The notes under the pieces were generated by a model. The model saw only the letters and a list, made by a program, of their open reading frames with translations. It was not told the origin of the DNA and did no database searches. Of a stretch of DNA of 60,302 nt, positions 40,649-50,756 are shown in pieces; within the stretch, counting starts at the first letter, position 1; every line of letters starts with the position of its first letter. The translations under genes were made by a program, and so were the position numbers. The stretch is from Streptomyces sp. NRRL S-31 (GTDB lineage: Bacteria > Actinomycetota > Actinomycetes > Streptomycetales > Streptomycetaceae), in assembly GCF_000718775.1 (NCBI RefSeq), contig NZ_JOCB01000077.1, positions 1 through 60,302 of the forward strand, given 5' to 3'.

Positions 40649-41130
40649 TCCCGACCGAGTATCGCGGCGGCGGCGTCGACGCCCTCGCGGGTGCCGATGA
40701 CGATCAGCGTGTCCCCGCCGGCCAGCCGGAAGCCGGGGCCGGGGGAGGGGATCGCCTCGGCGCGGCGCAGCACGGCCACGATCGACACGCCGGTCTCGGT
40801 GCGCATCCGGGTGTCGCCGAGCAGCCGCCCGTTCCAGTGCGAGGTGCCGGACAGCTCGATCCGCTCGGCCACCAGGCCCAGCTCCGTGGTGGACAGCAGG
40901 GTGGGGCTGTGGTGGGTCGGCTTCAGGGCGTCCACCAGGGCCTCCGCCTCCTGTCCGGTGAGGCGGACCGACAGTCCGCAGTCATCGGGATCGTCGCGCC
41001 GGTAGGCGCTGAGAGTGCGTGTGCCGTCCCGGTGGGCCACCACCGAGAGGTGGCCGCTCTCGCGGGTCGTCAGGTCGTACCGGACGCCGATGCCCGGCAA
41101 CGGTGTCCTGCTGGTGCGTGCGGTGCTCAT
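40645..41130 (-). CDS. TrkA-C domain regulatory subunit of cation antiporter (KhtT-like)
   Basis: This is a 161-residue soluble protein. The N-terminal half (LPGIGVRYDLTTRESGHLSVVAHRDG split across beta strands) is the KhtT-type domain, and residues about 85-158 form an RCK-C/TrkA-C domain (GRLLGDTRMRTETGVSIVAVLR, then GDTLIVIGTREGVD). TrkA-C domains bind cyclic dinucleotides or ions. It precedes and overlaps the antiporter gene by 4 nt. Start ATG 41130 has a GGCAGGGGGG run upstream. Confidence 0.9.
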   Translation of the reverse strand: MSTARTSRTPLPGIGVRYDLTTRESGHLSVVAHRDGTRTLSAYRRDDPDDCGLSVRLTGQEAEALVDALKPTHHSPTLLSTTELGLVAERIELSGTSHWNGRLLGDTRMRTETGVSIVAVLRRAEAIPSPGPGFRLAGGDTLIVIGTREGVDAAAAILGRE

Positions 41131-41238
41131 GGCTGCCCCCCTGCCGGGTTTGAAGGTTCCTTGATGAAACCATTACCTGAAGCTTAACCGTGCCATGATC
41201 GGTCCTGGCAGGGGGCCTCGCGGTGGGGCAGGGGGGCG

Positions 41239-41421
41239 CTAGGGGCGGGGGGTGGCGGAGCCCTCGCCGTCGCCGGGGCCGGGCTGGCACGCGTGGCACA
41301 GTTCGTGCTCCCCGTCGCGGGTCACGACGGTTCCCCAGCCGAGGCACGACTCGCAGCCGCGGGCGAGGCCGAGATCGGGGCGGGGCGGCAGAAGAGGGCT
41401 GCGGTGGGCTCCGTACGCCAT
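41239..41421 (-). CDS. small CxxC zinc-ribbon-like protein
   Basis: This 60-residue protein has two CxxC pairs: RGCESCLGWGTVV and ELCHACQPG, spaced 16 residues apart, as in small zinc ribbons. The rest is proline/arginine-rich. It resembles short conserved hypotheticals of Streptomyces. It is divergent from the MHS transporter. The ribosome site (GGAGC) is modest. Function unknown. Confidence 0.6.
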   Translation of the reverse strand: MAYGAHRSPLLPPRPDLGLARGCESCLGWGTVVTRDGEHELCHACQPGPGDGEGSATPRP

Positions 41422-41519
41422 ACGGTGAGCGGCTCCTTCGACGTCGCGGGGGTGGGCGAGGGGAATCTGACAACGCTGTCCCGGTCGACCTCCATTATGT
41501 CCTACTTTTCCCTTGTGTC

Positions 41520-41535
41520 TGTGATGTGGGTCACA
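41520..41535. promoter_or_regulatory. Crp-like binding site upstream of MHS transporter
   Basis: TGTGATGTGGGTCACA is a perfect TGTGA-N6-TCACA palindrome, matching the Crp/FNR-family consensus. It lies 89 nt before the transporter start in a locally AT-richer promoter region. Confidence 0.6.
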
Positions 41536-41624
41536 TGCACCCCGGAGCGGATCGAGTGGCTCCGTTTCTGAATCCGCGGGAAGGGCAGGCGGTGATCAAG
41601 GCGACGAAGAGGGAGGAGGTACCC

Positions 41625-43211
41625 GTGAACGGCACGGTGTCCGGCGGGGACGCGAGGTCCGGCGGGGGAGCGGCATCGGGTGGTGAGCGCCGCGGCCACG
41701 GCGGGCCACGGGTCCCGGCGGCCGTGGCGCGGCTGCCGCGCCAGGTGCGCGAGGAACTGACCCGCAGGCTCCGCCGCAACCGGGGCGCCTTCCGCACGGA
41801 CGACGTCCAGGTCGTCGAACCCCCGCTGCTCCGGCGCGCCGTCGGCGCCTCCGCGCTCGGCAACTGCATGGAGTGGTTCGACTTCGGGGTCTACAGCTAC
41901 CTCGCCGCCACCATCGGCAAGGTGTTCTTCCCGGGCGCCTCCCCGGCCGCCCAGGTCATCTCCTCGTTCGCGACCTTCGCCGCCGCCTTCGTCGTCCGGC
42001 CCCTGGGCGGGCTGGTCTTCGGGCCGCTCGGCGACCGGATCGGACGGCAGAAGGTGCTCGCCACCACCATGATCATGATGGCGGTGGGCACCTTCGCCAT
42101 CGGCGTCATCCCCGGGTACGCCACCATCGGCATCGCCGCGCCCGTGCTGCTCCTGCTGGCCCGCATGGTCCAGGGCTTCTCCACCGGCGGCGAGTACGGC
42201 GGCGCCACCACCTTCGTCGCGGAGTACTCGCCGGACCGCCGGCGCGGCTTCCTCTCCAGCTGGCTCGACTTCGGCACCTTCACCGGCTACGCCCTCGGTT
42301 CCGCCCTGGTCACCGCGCTGAACCTGGTCCTGTCCGACGGCCAGATGCTCTCCTGGGGCTGGCGTGTGCCGTTCCTGATCGCCGGACCGCTCGGCGTGAT
42401 CGGCCTCTACATGCGGCTGAGGCTGGAGGAGTCCCCGGCCTTCCGGCAGCAGCTCGACGACCACGAGAAGGCCCTGGCGCAGGAGTCGGCGGGCAGCGAG
42501 TTCAGGGACATCGTCCGGAACCACTGGCGGCCCCTGCTGGTCTGCATGGGCCTGGTGCTTCTCTACAACGTCACCAACTACATGGTGACCGGCTACCTGC
42601 CCACCTACCAGACCGAGACGCTGCACCGCTCCAGCGGCTCCGCGGACCTCCTGGTCCTCGTCGGCATGGTGTGGATCGTCGTGCTGATCACCTTCCTCGG
42701 CCGGCTCAGCGACCGGATGGGCCGGCGCCCGCTCTACGCCGTCGGCGCCGCGGCGCTGATCGTGCTCGCCGTCCCGTCGTTCCTGCTGATCAAGGCGGAC
42801 GGCACCTGGCCGCCGATCCTCGGTGTGCTGATCCTGTCCACCCTGCTGGCCTGCTTCGCCGCGCCCAGCGCGGCCACCCTGCCCGCGCTGTTCCCGACGG
42901 CGGTGCGCTACGCGGCCATGGGCATCGGCTTCAACGTCGCGGTCGCCGCGTTCGGCGGCACCACCCCGCTGGTCACCGCCGCACTGGTCGGCCTCGGCGG
43001 CGACGACCTGATGCCCGCCTACTACCTGATGCTGGCCGGCGCCGTCGGCCTGCTCACGGTGGCGTTCCTGCCGGAGAGCGCCCAGGTGCCGCTCAAGGGT
43101 TCGCAGCCGATGGTGGGTTCGCGGGAGGAGCGGCGCGCGCTCATCACCACGTCCAAGGAGCTGTACGCCTACACCGAGGAGCGGGAGCGCGCCGGGGCGC
43201 GGCACGGCTGA
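41625..43211 (+). CDS. MHS family MFS transporter (proline/betaine type)
   Basis: This 528-residue transporter has twelve membrane helices preceded by a 70-residue charged cytoplasmic extension. Metabolite:H+ symporter features are NCMEWFDFGVYSYLAATIG in the first helix, FGPLGDRIGRQKVL, and MVQGFSTGGEYGGATTF. These fit ProP-like importers of proline, betaine or organic acids. GTG 41625 is chosen because a perfect GGAGGAGGT precedes it; the frame is open further upstream. The Crp-like palindrome upstream suggests catabolite or cAMP-type control. Substrate is inferred only at family level. Confidence 0.9.
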   Translation: MNGTVSGGDARSGGGAASGGERRGHGGPRVPAAVARLPRQVREELTRRLRRNRGAFRTDDVQVVEPPLLRRAVGASALGNCMEWFDFGVYSYLAATIGKVFFPGASPAAQVISSFATFAAAFVVRPLGGLVFGPLGDRIGRQKVLATTMIMMAVGTFAIGVIPGYATIGIAAPVLLLLARMVQGFSTGGEYGGATTFVAEYSPDRRRGFLSSWLDFGTFTGYALGSALVTALNLVLSDGQMLSWGWRVPFLIAGPLGVIGLYMRLRLEESPAFRQQLDDHEKALAQESAGSEFRDIVRNHWRPLLVCMGLVLLYNVTNYMVTGYLPTYQTETLHRSSGSADLLVLVGMVWIVVLITFLGRLSDRMGRRPLYAVGAAALIVLAVPSFLLIKADGTWPPILGVLILSTLLACFAAPSAATLPALFPTAVRYAAMGIGFNVAVAAFGGTTPLVTAALVGLGGDDLMPAYYLMLAGAVGLLTVAFLPESAQVPLKGSQPMVGSREERRALITTSKELYAYTEERERAGARHG

Positions 43212-43312
43212 GCCGCCGGGGGCGGGGTCCGGGGGAGTCGCGGCACGGAGGCGGTGTCGTGCGAACGTACGAACTTCTCACGCACCGGGTTACCGGCCTT
43301 CCCAGTGTTTGA

Positions 43313-43327
43313 TAGGAAACTTTCCTA
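43313..43327. promoter_or_regulatory. CsnR-like operator of chitosanase gene
   Basis: TAGGAAACTTTCCTA is a perfect 7-1-7 inverted repeat, 51 nt upstream of the chitosanase ATG. Streptomyces chitosanase genes are controlled by the ROK repressor CsnR through a palindrome containing this GGAAA/TTTCC core. The CsnR gene is not in the window. Confidence 0.7.
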
Positions 43328-43378
43328 CCAGTACCGGTACGGGCCAACTCACCACCCCCACTCTCCCCTGGAGTTCCC

Positions 43379-44218
43379 GTGGTGCACGCAGAACGCTCAA
43401 CGCCGCCCCTCGCCCGCCTCTCCCGCCGCACCGTCGTGGCCGCGCTGGGCGCCGTCGCCTCCGGCGCCCTGCTCGGCGTGGCGCGGCCCGGCACCGCCTC
43501 GGCCGCCGCGCCGGGCCTGGACGACCCCGCGAAGAAGGAGATCGCCATGAAGCTGGTGTCGAGCGCGGAGAACTCCTCGCTCGACTGGAAGGCCCAGTAC
43601 AAGTACATCGAGGACATCCGCGACGGCCGCGGCTACACCGCCGGCATCATCGGCTTCTGCTCCGGCACGGGCGACATGCTCGACCTCGTCCAGCTCTACG
43701 CCGACCGCAAGCCCGGCAACGTCCTCGCGAAATACCTGCCCGCCCTGCGCAGGGTGAACGGCACCGCCTCGCACAGCGGACTCGACCCCGACTACCCCGC
43801 GGACTGGCGCCGGGCCGCCCAGGACACCGCGTTCCAGCAGGCCCAGAACGACGAACGCGACCGCGTCTACTTCAACCCCGCGGTCGCCCAGGGCAAGACC
43901 GACGGGCTGCGCGCCCTCGGCCAGTTCGTCTACTACGACGCCCTCGTCATGCACGGCGATGGCGACGACCCCACCAGCTTCCGCAACATCCGCAGGCGCG
44001 CCCTGGGCAGCGCCAAGCCCCCGGCCCAGGGCGGCAACGAGACGACGTACCTGAACGCCTTCCTGGACGCCCGGGTGTGGGCCATGCGGCAGGAGGAGGC
44101 GCACAGCGACACCAGCCGCGTCGACACCGAGCAGCGGGTCTTCCTGAGGAACGGCAACCTCGACCTGAACACCCCGCTCGACTGGAAGGTGTACGGGGAC
44201 GGCTACCACCTCGGCTGA
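43379..44218 (+). CDS. csnA: secreted chitosanase, GH46
   Basis: This 279-residue exported endo-chitosanase cleaves beta-1,4 links in chitosan. The signal contains RLSRRTVVAALGAVASGALLG, a twin-arginine type known for Streptomyces chitosanases. The mature enzyme begins near APGLDDPAKKEIAMKL. The catalytic acid is in VSSAENSSLDW (Glu), and the base region is DIRDGRGYTAGIIGFCSGTGD (Asp). A CsnR-like operator precedes it and a hairpin follows. Length fits GH46. Confidence 0.95.
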   Translation: MVHAERSTPPLARLSRRTVVAALGAVASGALLGVARPGTASAAAPGLDDPAKKEIAMKLVSSAENSSLDWKAQYKYIEDIRDGRGYTAGIIGFCSGTGDMLDLVQLYADRKPGNVLAKYLPALRRVNGTASHSGLDPDYPADWRRAAQDTAFQQAQNDERDRVYFNPAVAQGKTDGLRALGQFVYYDALVMHGDGDDPTSFRNIRRRALGSAKPPAQGGNETTYLNAFLDARVWAMRQEEAHSDTSRVDTEQRVFLRNGNLDLNTPLDWKVYGDGYHLG

Positions 44219-44232
44219 CCCGCCGCCGCGCG

Positions 44233-44258
44233 GTGCGCCCCGGCACGGTGGGGCGCAC
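44233..44258 (+). terminator. hairpin after chitosanase gene
   Basis: GTGCGCCCC and GGGGCGCAC form a perfect 9-bp stem around an 8-nt loop, 14 nt after the stop. Confidence 0.6.
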
Positions 44259-44332
44259 TCGCATGGTGCCGCCCCGACGAGGAAAGATGAGCGGTGAGCG
44301 ATCGACCCCATCACCGCGGAGGAACGGAACTC

Positions 44333-45973
<1,641 letters not shown>

Positions 45974-45982
45974 CCGGAGCGC

Positions 45983-46009
45983 GGGGCGGCCCGCGCCACG
46001 GGCCGCCCC
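45983..46009. terminator. hairpin after phosphoglucomutase gene
   Basis: GGGGCGGCCCG and CGGGCCGCCCC form an 11-bp perfect stem with a CGCCA loop, 9 nt after pgm. It lies within the open 3' end of the converging SGNH gene. Confidence 0.65.
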
Positions 46010-47158
46010 GCCGGTTCGGCGCCGCCCGTGCCCCCGGTCCAGCCGGGCCGGCACGGCCCGCGCCATGGACTCCTCGCCCCGGGCGTTGGGATGGGCCGGG
46101 GCGGCGGGCGCCTCAGGCCGCAGCGGCTCGATCCAGCGGTCGGCGGGCGCCTCGCACATGTCGTGGCCGACGGTGGGGCCGTAGGTGTCGACGTACTCGG
46201 CCCCGTTCACGCCGGCCACCAGCCGCAGCATCAGGTTCAGCCGCTTCTCGGTGTCCCGCAGATAGGGGAAGTCCCGCCGGGCGAACGGCACCTGCGGGAA
46301 GCAGCCGCCGCCGTCGTCGGGCAGCAGGTCCGGGTAGCCGACCACGAGCACCCGGGCGTGCGGCGCCCGGGCGCGCACCGCGCGCAGCACCCGGTCGGCC
46401 TTCGGCGCGGTCCGTACGACGGCGAGGGCCAGCGCGTCGTGTCCGGCGGAGCGGTACGAGCGCTCGCAGGGGTTGCCCGCCGGGTCCTCGGCGGCGAGGC
46501 GGGCGCAGGTGGCGATGACGGAGCCGAACCCCACGTCGTTGCCGCCGATCTGGAGGGTCACCAGGTCCGTGTGCCGGTCCAGGGCGTCGAGCTGGGGCGG
46601 GTTGCCGCCCTGCGCCTGCCACATCTCGGCGGTCGTGGCCCCGCCGCAGCTCACGTCCGTGAAGGCGGCTGCCTGCCGCTCGGCGGCCAGCATTGACGGG
46701 TAGTTGTGGTCCGAACGCGCGCAGCCGGGGTCCACCTGCCGCGGTATGCCGGGGCCCGAGGTGTAGGAGTCGCCGAGCGCCACGTAGGCGGTCCCGCGGC
46801 CGTGCGCGGCGGGGTGTGCCGCGGCCGGTACCGGGCCGGCGGCGACGAGGGCGGTGCCGGCCAGCACCGCCCCGAGTACGGCGGCCCGCCGCCGGCCGCG
46901 CGCGCCGCCCGCGGGACGCGTGTCGTTCGCCATGGATCCTCCCCCTGAAGACCGCCGCGGCGCGCGGGGCGGCTCCGGACAGCGGCCCCCGTGCTCTCGA
47001 AGGGCCCTGTATACCGTCCGGCGGGTCGCGCCGACCAGAAGCGGGAGGCGACCGGTTCGGCAAGGTGACGAGTCCGGGGTGAGACGACGAGTTCAGGGGG
47101 CGACGACGAGTTCAGGGAGAGGGAGGGCGCGGGGAACGGGCCCGCCGGGGCGGGCGGT

Positions 47159-47416
47159 TCACACGCCGGACACCCGCTCCGCCGGGGCGGCCGCCTGGAG
47201 CAGGGAGTCGTCCTCCGGCCGGGCCCCGGAGAGGCGGTGGCGGGCGGCGATCAGGGCCATGTCGACGTCCCGGGTGCCGGTGGCGACGCACAGGGTGTAG
47301 GAGACGTCCACGAGCCGCTGCCGGGCCTGGGGGGTGCTCTCCTCCGCCCCGAGCAGGGTCGGGGCCTCGTACTGCGTGATGAGGTCCTGCAATACCGCGG
47401 GGTGTGCCATGAGCAT
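47159..47416 (-). CDS. DUF5133 domain protein
   Basis: This 85-residue protein of the Streptomyces-specific DUF5133 family starts MLMAHPAVLQDLITQYE and continues with a helical, arginine-containing region (ARQRLVDVSYTLCVATGTRD). Members are often near development or stress genes; function unknown. The ATG follows GGGAGGCGG. It is divergent from the adenosine deaminase gene. Confidence 0.75.
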   Translation of the reverse strand: MLMAHPAVLQDLITQYEAPTLLGAEESTPQARQRLVDVSYTLCVATGTRDVDMALIAARHRLSGARPEDDSLLQAAAPAERVSGV

Positions 47417-47599
47417 GCGTTCCGCCTCCCTGGAGGGTCACCGACCGGTGAATTCGCAGCCCGCATACCCGCGCGGGTGACGTACATGCCCGGGCGGCCC
47501 GACACGCTGATCACCCGGGATTCACCCGGTCGGGTGTACTCCGGGCGCCGTCCGCCGGATCGGGGCCCGGCGCCGCGGTCCTTCCGTGATCATGCCCCT

Positions 47600-49207
47600 G
47601 TGACTCCGCAACGACGAAGTGCCAGGAGCCGCCGGGTCGTTCCGGCCGTGCTCGGCACCCTCAGTGTCCTCTCCCTGCTGTCCGCCCTGCCCGCCGCCGC
47701 CCAGCCGGCGCGCCCGGAGGCCCGGCCCGCGGCGCCGCCGCCCAGGCAGGTCACGGCGGCGGAGGCGCGCACGGACGCCCAACTGCGTTCCCTGCGCGAC
47801 CGGCCCGCGGCCCTGCGCGACTTCTTCCGGGCGCTGCCCAAGGGCGGGGACCTGCACAACCACCTCTCCGGCGCGGTGTCCACGGAGTACCTGATCGAAC
47901 TGGCCGCCCGGGACGGGCTGTGCGTCGACACCGCGACGCTGACCGCCGTCGTCCCGCCCTGCGGTGCCGGCACCCGCCCCGCCGCCGACGCGCGCACCGA
48001 CCCCGCCTTCCGGCAGGCGCTGATCCGCGCCTGGTCCATGCAGGACTTCCCGCCCGGCCGGAACGGGCACGACCACTTCTTCGACACCTTCGGCAAGTTC
48101 GGCGAGGTCACCTGGCGGCACCGGGGCAAGCTGCTCGCCGATGTCGCCGACACCGCCGTCCGTGACAACCAGTTCTACCTGGAGACGATGGTCACCCCGG
48201 CCTCCGACGGCGCGAAGAAGCTCGCCGCCGAGGTGGGCTGGGACGACGACCTCGCCGCCCTGCACCGCAGGCTGGTCGCCGGCGGCGGGCTGGACCGGCT
48301 GGTCGCCGAGGCCCGCGCGGAGGCCGACGCGGGTGACGCCGAGTTCCGTGACGCCGAACGCTGCGGCACCCCGCGGGCCCGGCCCGCCTGCGGCCTCCTC
48401 GTCCGCTGGATCTCCCAGGCGTCCCGGGGGAGCGCCCCGGAGCGCGTCTTCACCCAGCTCGCCCTCGGCATGCGGCTGGCCGAGGCCGACCCGCGGTTCG
48501 TCGCGGTCAACCTCGTCCAGCCCGAGGACGCGGACATCGCCCTGCGCGACTACTCCCTCCAGATGCGCATGGTCGGCTATCTGCGCACGCAGTACCCGAA
48601 GGCCCATGTCACCCTGCACGCGGGCGAGCTGTGGCCCGGGCTGGTCAAGCCGGAGGACCTGAAGTCCCACATCCGGGAGGCCGTCGGCGTCGCCCGCGCC
48701 GAGCGCGTCGGACACGGCGTCGACCTCGTCCACGAGGACGACTGGCAGCGCACCGCCCGCACCATGGCCGAGCGCGAGGTGGCCGTCGAGGTGCCCTTCT
48801 CCAGCAACGCCCAGATCCTCGGCGTCAAGGGCGCGGACCATCCGTTCACCACCTACCGCCGCTACGGCGTCCCGGTCGTCCTCGCCACCGACGACCCGGG
48901 GGTGTCCCGGATCGACATCGCCCACGAGTACCAGTACGCCGCCGCCACCTACGGCCTGCGCTACCCCGAGCTGAAGGACCTGGCCCGCGCCTCGCTGGAG
49001 TACGGCTTCCTGCCCGGCGCGAGCCTGTGGCAGGGCAATCCGACCGCGGCCGGCTACCGCACGGTGCCGGCCTGCCGTGCCGAGCGCCCCGGCCTGCCGG
49101 CGCGCGGCGCCGCCTGCCGGCATCTGCTCGCGCAGAGCGCCAAGGCCCGACTCGAATGGCAGCAGGAGGCCGCCTTCGCCGTCTTCGAGCGAGCCCACGC
49201 CCGCTGA
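47600..49207 (+). CDS. secreted adenosine deaminase family protein
   Basis: This 535-residue protein has an N-terminal signal (RRVVPAVLGTLSVLSLLSAL) and a deaminase TIM barrel. Metal and catalytic motifs are present: GGDLHNHLSGAV (HxH), VTLHAGELWPG (His-Glu), VERVGHGVDL-like RAERVGHGVDLVHE, VEVPFSSNAQI and LATDDPGVSR (Asp-Asp). It is longer than cytosolic adenosine deaminase because of inserts, as in extracellular ADGF-like enzymes. GTG 47600 was chosen for the signal peptide; its ribosome site is weak. It probably deaminates extracellular adenosine for nucleoside salvage. A long GC palindrome follows at 49269. Confidence 0.85.
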   Translation: MTPQRRSARSRRVVPAVLGTLSVLSLLSALPAAAQPARPEARPAAPPPRQVTAAEARTDAQLRSLRDRPAALRDFFRALPKGGDLHNHLSGAVSTEYLIELAARDGLCVDTATLTAVVPPCGAGTRPAADARTDPAFRQALIRAWSMQDFPPGRNGHDHFFDTFGKFGEVTWRHRGKLLADVADTAVRDNQFYLETMVTPASDGAKKLAAEVGWDDDLAALHRRLVAGGGLDRLVAEARAEADAGDAEFRDAERCGTPRARPACGLLVRWISQASRGSAPERVFTQLALGMRLAEADPRFVAVNLVQPEDADIALRDYSLQMRMVGYLRTQYPKAHVTLHAGELWPGLVKPEDLKSHIREAVGVARAERVGHGVDLVHEDDWQRTARTMAEREVAVEVPFSSNAQILGVKGADHPFTTYRRYGVPVVLATDDPGVSRIDIAHEYQYAAATYGLRYPELKDLARASLEYGFLPGASLWQGNPTAAGYRTVPACRAERPGLPARGAACRHLLAQSAKARLEWQQEAAFAVFERAHAR

Positions 49208-49840
49208 CCCCGCCCGCCGCGGCATCGGCCGTCCATCTGCCCCCGCACCGCCGGGAACGTCCGCCCGGCGGGCGGGGGCCGGCCCCCGCCCGGTGACGGA
49301 GAGTCGGCCGGGCCCGGCGCCCGCGTCCCGCGCCCGGTGCTCCGCGCCCGGCGCCCGCGTTCTGCGCCCGGTGTCCCGCGTCCGCGCCCCGCGCCCGGCG
49401 CCCGCTGTCCCCTGGTTCGGGCGCTGCTCCGGCCGCCCCCTCCGAGGGATCGTCGCAAGGTCCCCGGGCGTCGCCCGCCCCGATGCCCCGTCGCCCGTCT
49501 CGACGGACCCGTCGCACCGCCCGATGACCCGCCGCACGGCTCCGTATGCGGCCGGAAAGCGCTCTTTGGCCGGGAATGGTCCCCGTCACAACCGGGGTTC
49601 CCCCTTCCGCGGCGGAACGGACGTCTCGTCCGCGCCAATACCGTCCCGGGCGCCACCGGTCCGCCCCGCCCCGCCACCCCCTCCTGTCAAGCACCCCCGG
49701 CGTGCGCGTACACGAGGTGTTGCTCATCGTCACGACATCCCCGCAGGTTCTTCACAAGGTGATCACTTTCAGCCGTTCCGGGTCCGGCCCCACGCACGGG
49801 TACAGACGCCGCGCCGGACGCCTGCCTAGCCTCCCGGGTC
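49208..49840. other. 633-bp intergenic region with GC palindrome and low-complexity repeats
   Basis: At 49269-49292 there is a perfect 24-bp palindrome (CGGGCGGGGGCC and its complement), a likely terminator of the deaminase gene. From about 49310 to 49410 short imperfect repeats of GCGCCCGG fill the sequence. The last 100 bp before the next gene are less GC-rich and contain GGTGATCACTTT, perhaps promoter DNA. No gene is supported. Confidence 0.5.
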
Positions 49841-50365
49841 ATGCGATCACCTCTGCCGAGACGCCTCGGTCTCACCGCCGTCCTCGCCTTCCTCCTGGCC
49901 GTCTTCGGCCTCGCCCCGAGCGCGAGCGCCGACCCCGCGCCGGCCGCCCTGACCTTCGCCACCGACTCCGCCACCACCACCCCCGGCGGCACGGTGAAGC
50001 TGTCGATGACGATCACCAACAACCGGACGTACGACATCTGGTTCGTCTACCAGACCATCGACCCGACCTGGCTGACCACCCAGCGCCCGGACCTGAAGTA
50101 CAGCTTCACCGGGTGCAGCCTGGCCACGGCGAGCGGCAGCACCCCCTGCTCCGGAACCGGTCCGAACAACCTCGGCGGCAACTACGGTTCCACCATCCCG
50201 CCCGGTCAGAGCCGCACCGTCACGCTGACGCTCCAGATCGCCGCCGACTCCGGCTGCAACGGCAACATCGGCTTCTACTCGTACTACTACGCCGAGTTCA
50301 GCGACAGCACCAACACCAACGGCGGCCCCGTCTACACGCCCGACACCCGGGTGCTCTGCGCCTGA
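49841..50365 (+). CDS. secreted protein with Ig-like fold, unknown function
   Basis: This 174-residue exported protein has a clear signal peptide (RRLGLTAVLAFLLAVFGLAP, cleavage near ASA-DPA). The mature part is beta-rich (TTPGGTVKLSMTITNNRTYD, SRTVTLTLQIAADSGC) with four cysteines that could form two disulfides. It resembles surface domains of the CARDB/DUF11 kind. No catalytic motif is visible. It precedes the deacetylase-like gene by 391 nt on the same strand, so a link with the polysaccharide locus is possible but unproven. Confidence 0.7.
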   Translation: MRSPLPRRLGLTAVLAFLLAVFGLAPSASADPAPAALTFATDSATTTPGGTVKLSMTITNNRTYDIWFVYQTIDPTWLTTQRPDLKYSFTGCSLATASGSTPCSGTGPNNLGGNYGSTIPPGQSRTVTLTLQIAADSGCNGNIGFYSYYYAEFSDSTNTNGGPVYTPDTRVLCA

Positions 50366-50756
50366 CGCACCCCCGGTCCCGCGGCCCGGGCGGCCGGAAT
50401 CGGCCTCGGGTCGCGGGCGCGCCCCGGCGGAACGGACCACGACACGTCGCCCGGTGGACCGCCTCGGTCCGCCGGTGCGTCGCGGGACGGCCGGTCCGGC
50501 CTGCCCGGAGCCGTCCCGCCGCCGCGACCCCCACGTGGCAACGACGGCAAAACGGCCTGTCGGGTTGCCTCGGGACGGCGATGGACAGCCGCACTTTTCC
50601 GTCAGGTTTCGTAACTCGACCACAAAAGCTACACAGACACATCACCATGTGATGCGTGACGACCGGCTTCTGAGGGGGACGCCGGCGTCGCGCAAGGGGG
50701 TGCGTCCGCTCCATGAGAGCCGTGCTCACCCCTGCCCGGGGAGGGGACTTCACCGC
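50366..50756. other. leader of the exopolysaccharide locus with inverted repeat
   Basis: This 391-bp gap has an AT-richer stretch (50590-50660). At 50640-50654 CATCAC, CAT, GTGATG form a perfect 6-3-6 inverted repeat, a candidate operator for the downstream genes. No gene is supported. Confidence 0.45.

Noticed and set aside
49310..49410. CRISPR-like or gene-coding repeats
   Set aside because: The GCGCCCGG repeats are short, irregular and without spacers; they are low-complexity GC sequence.
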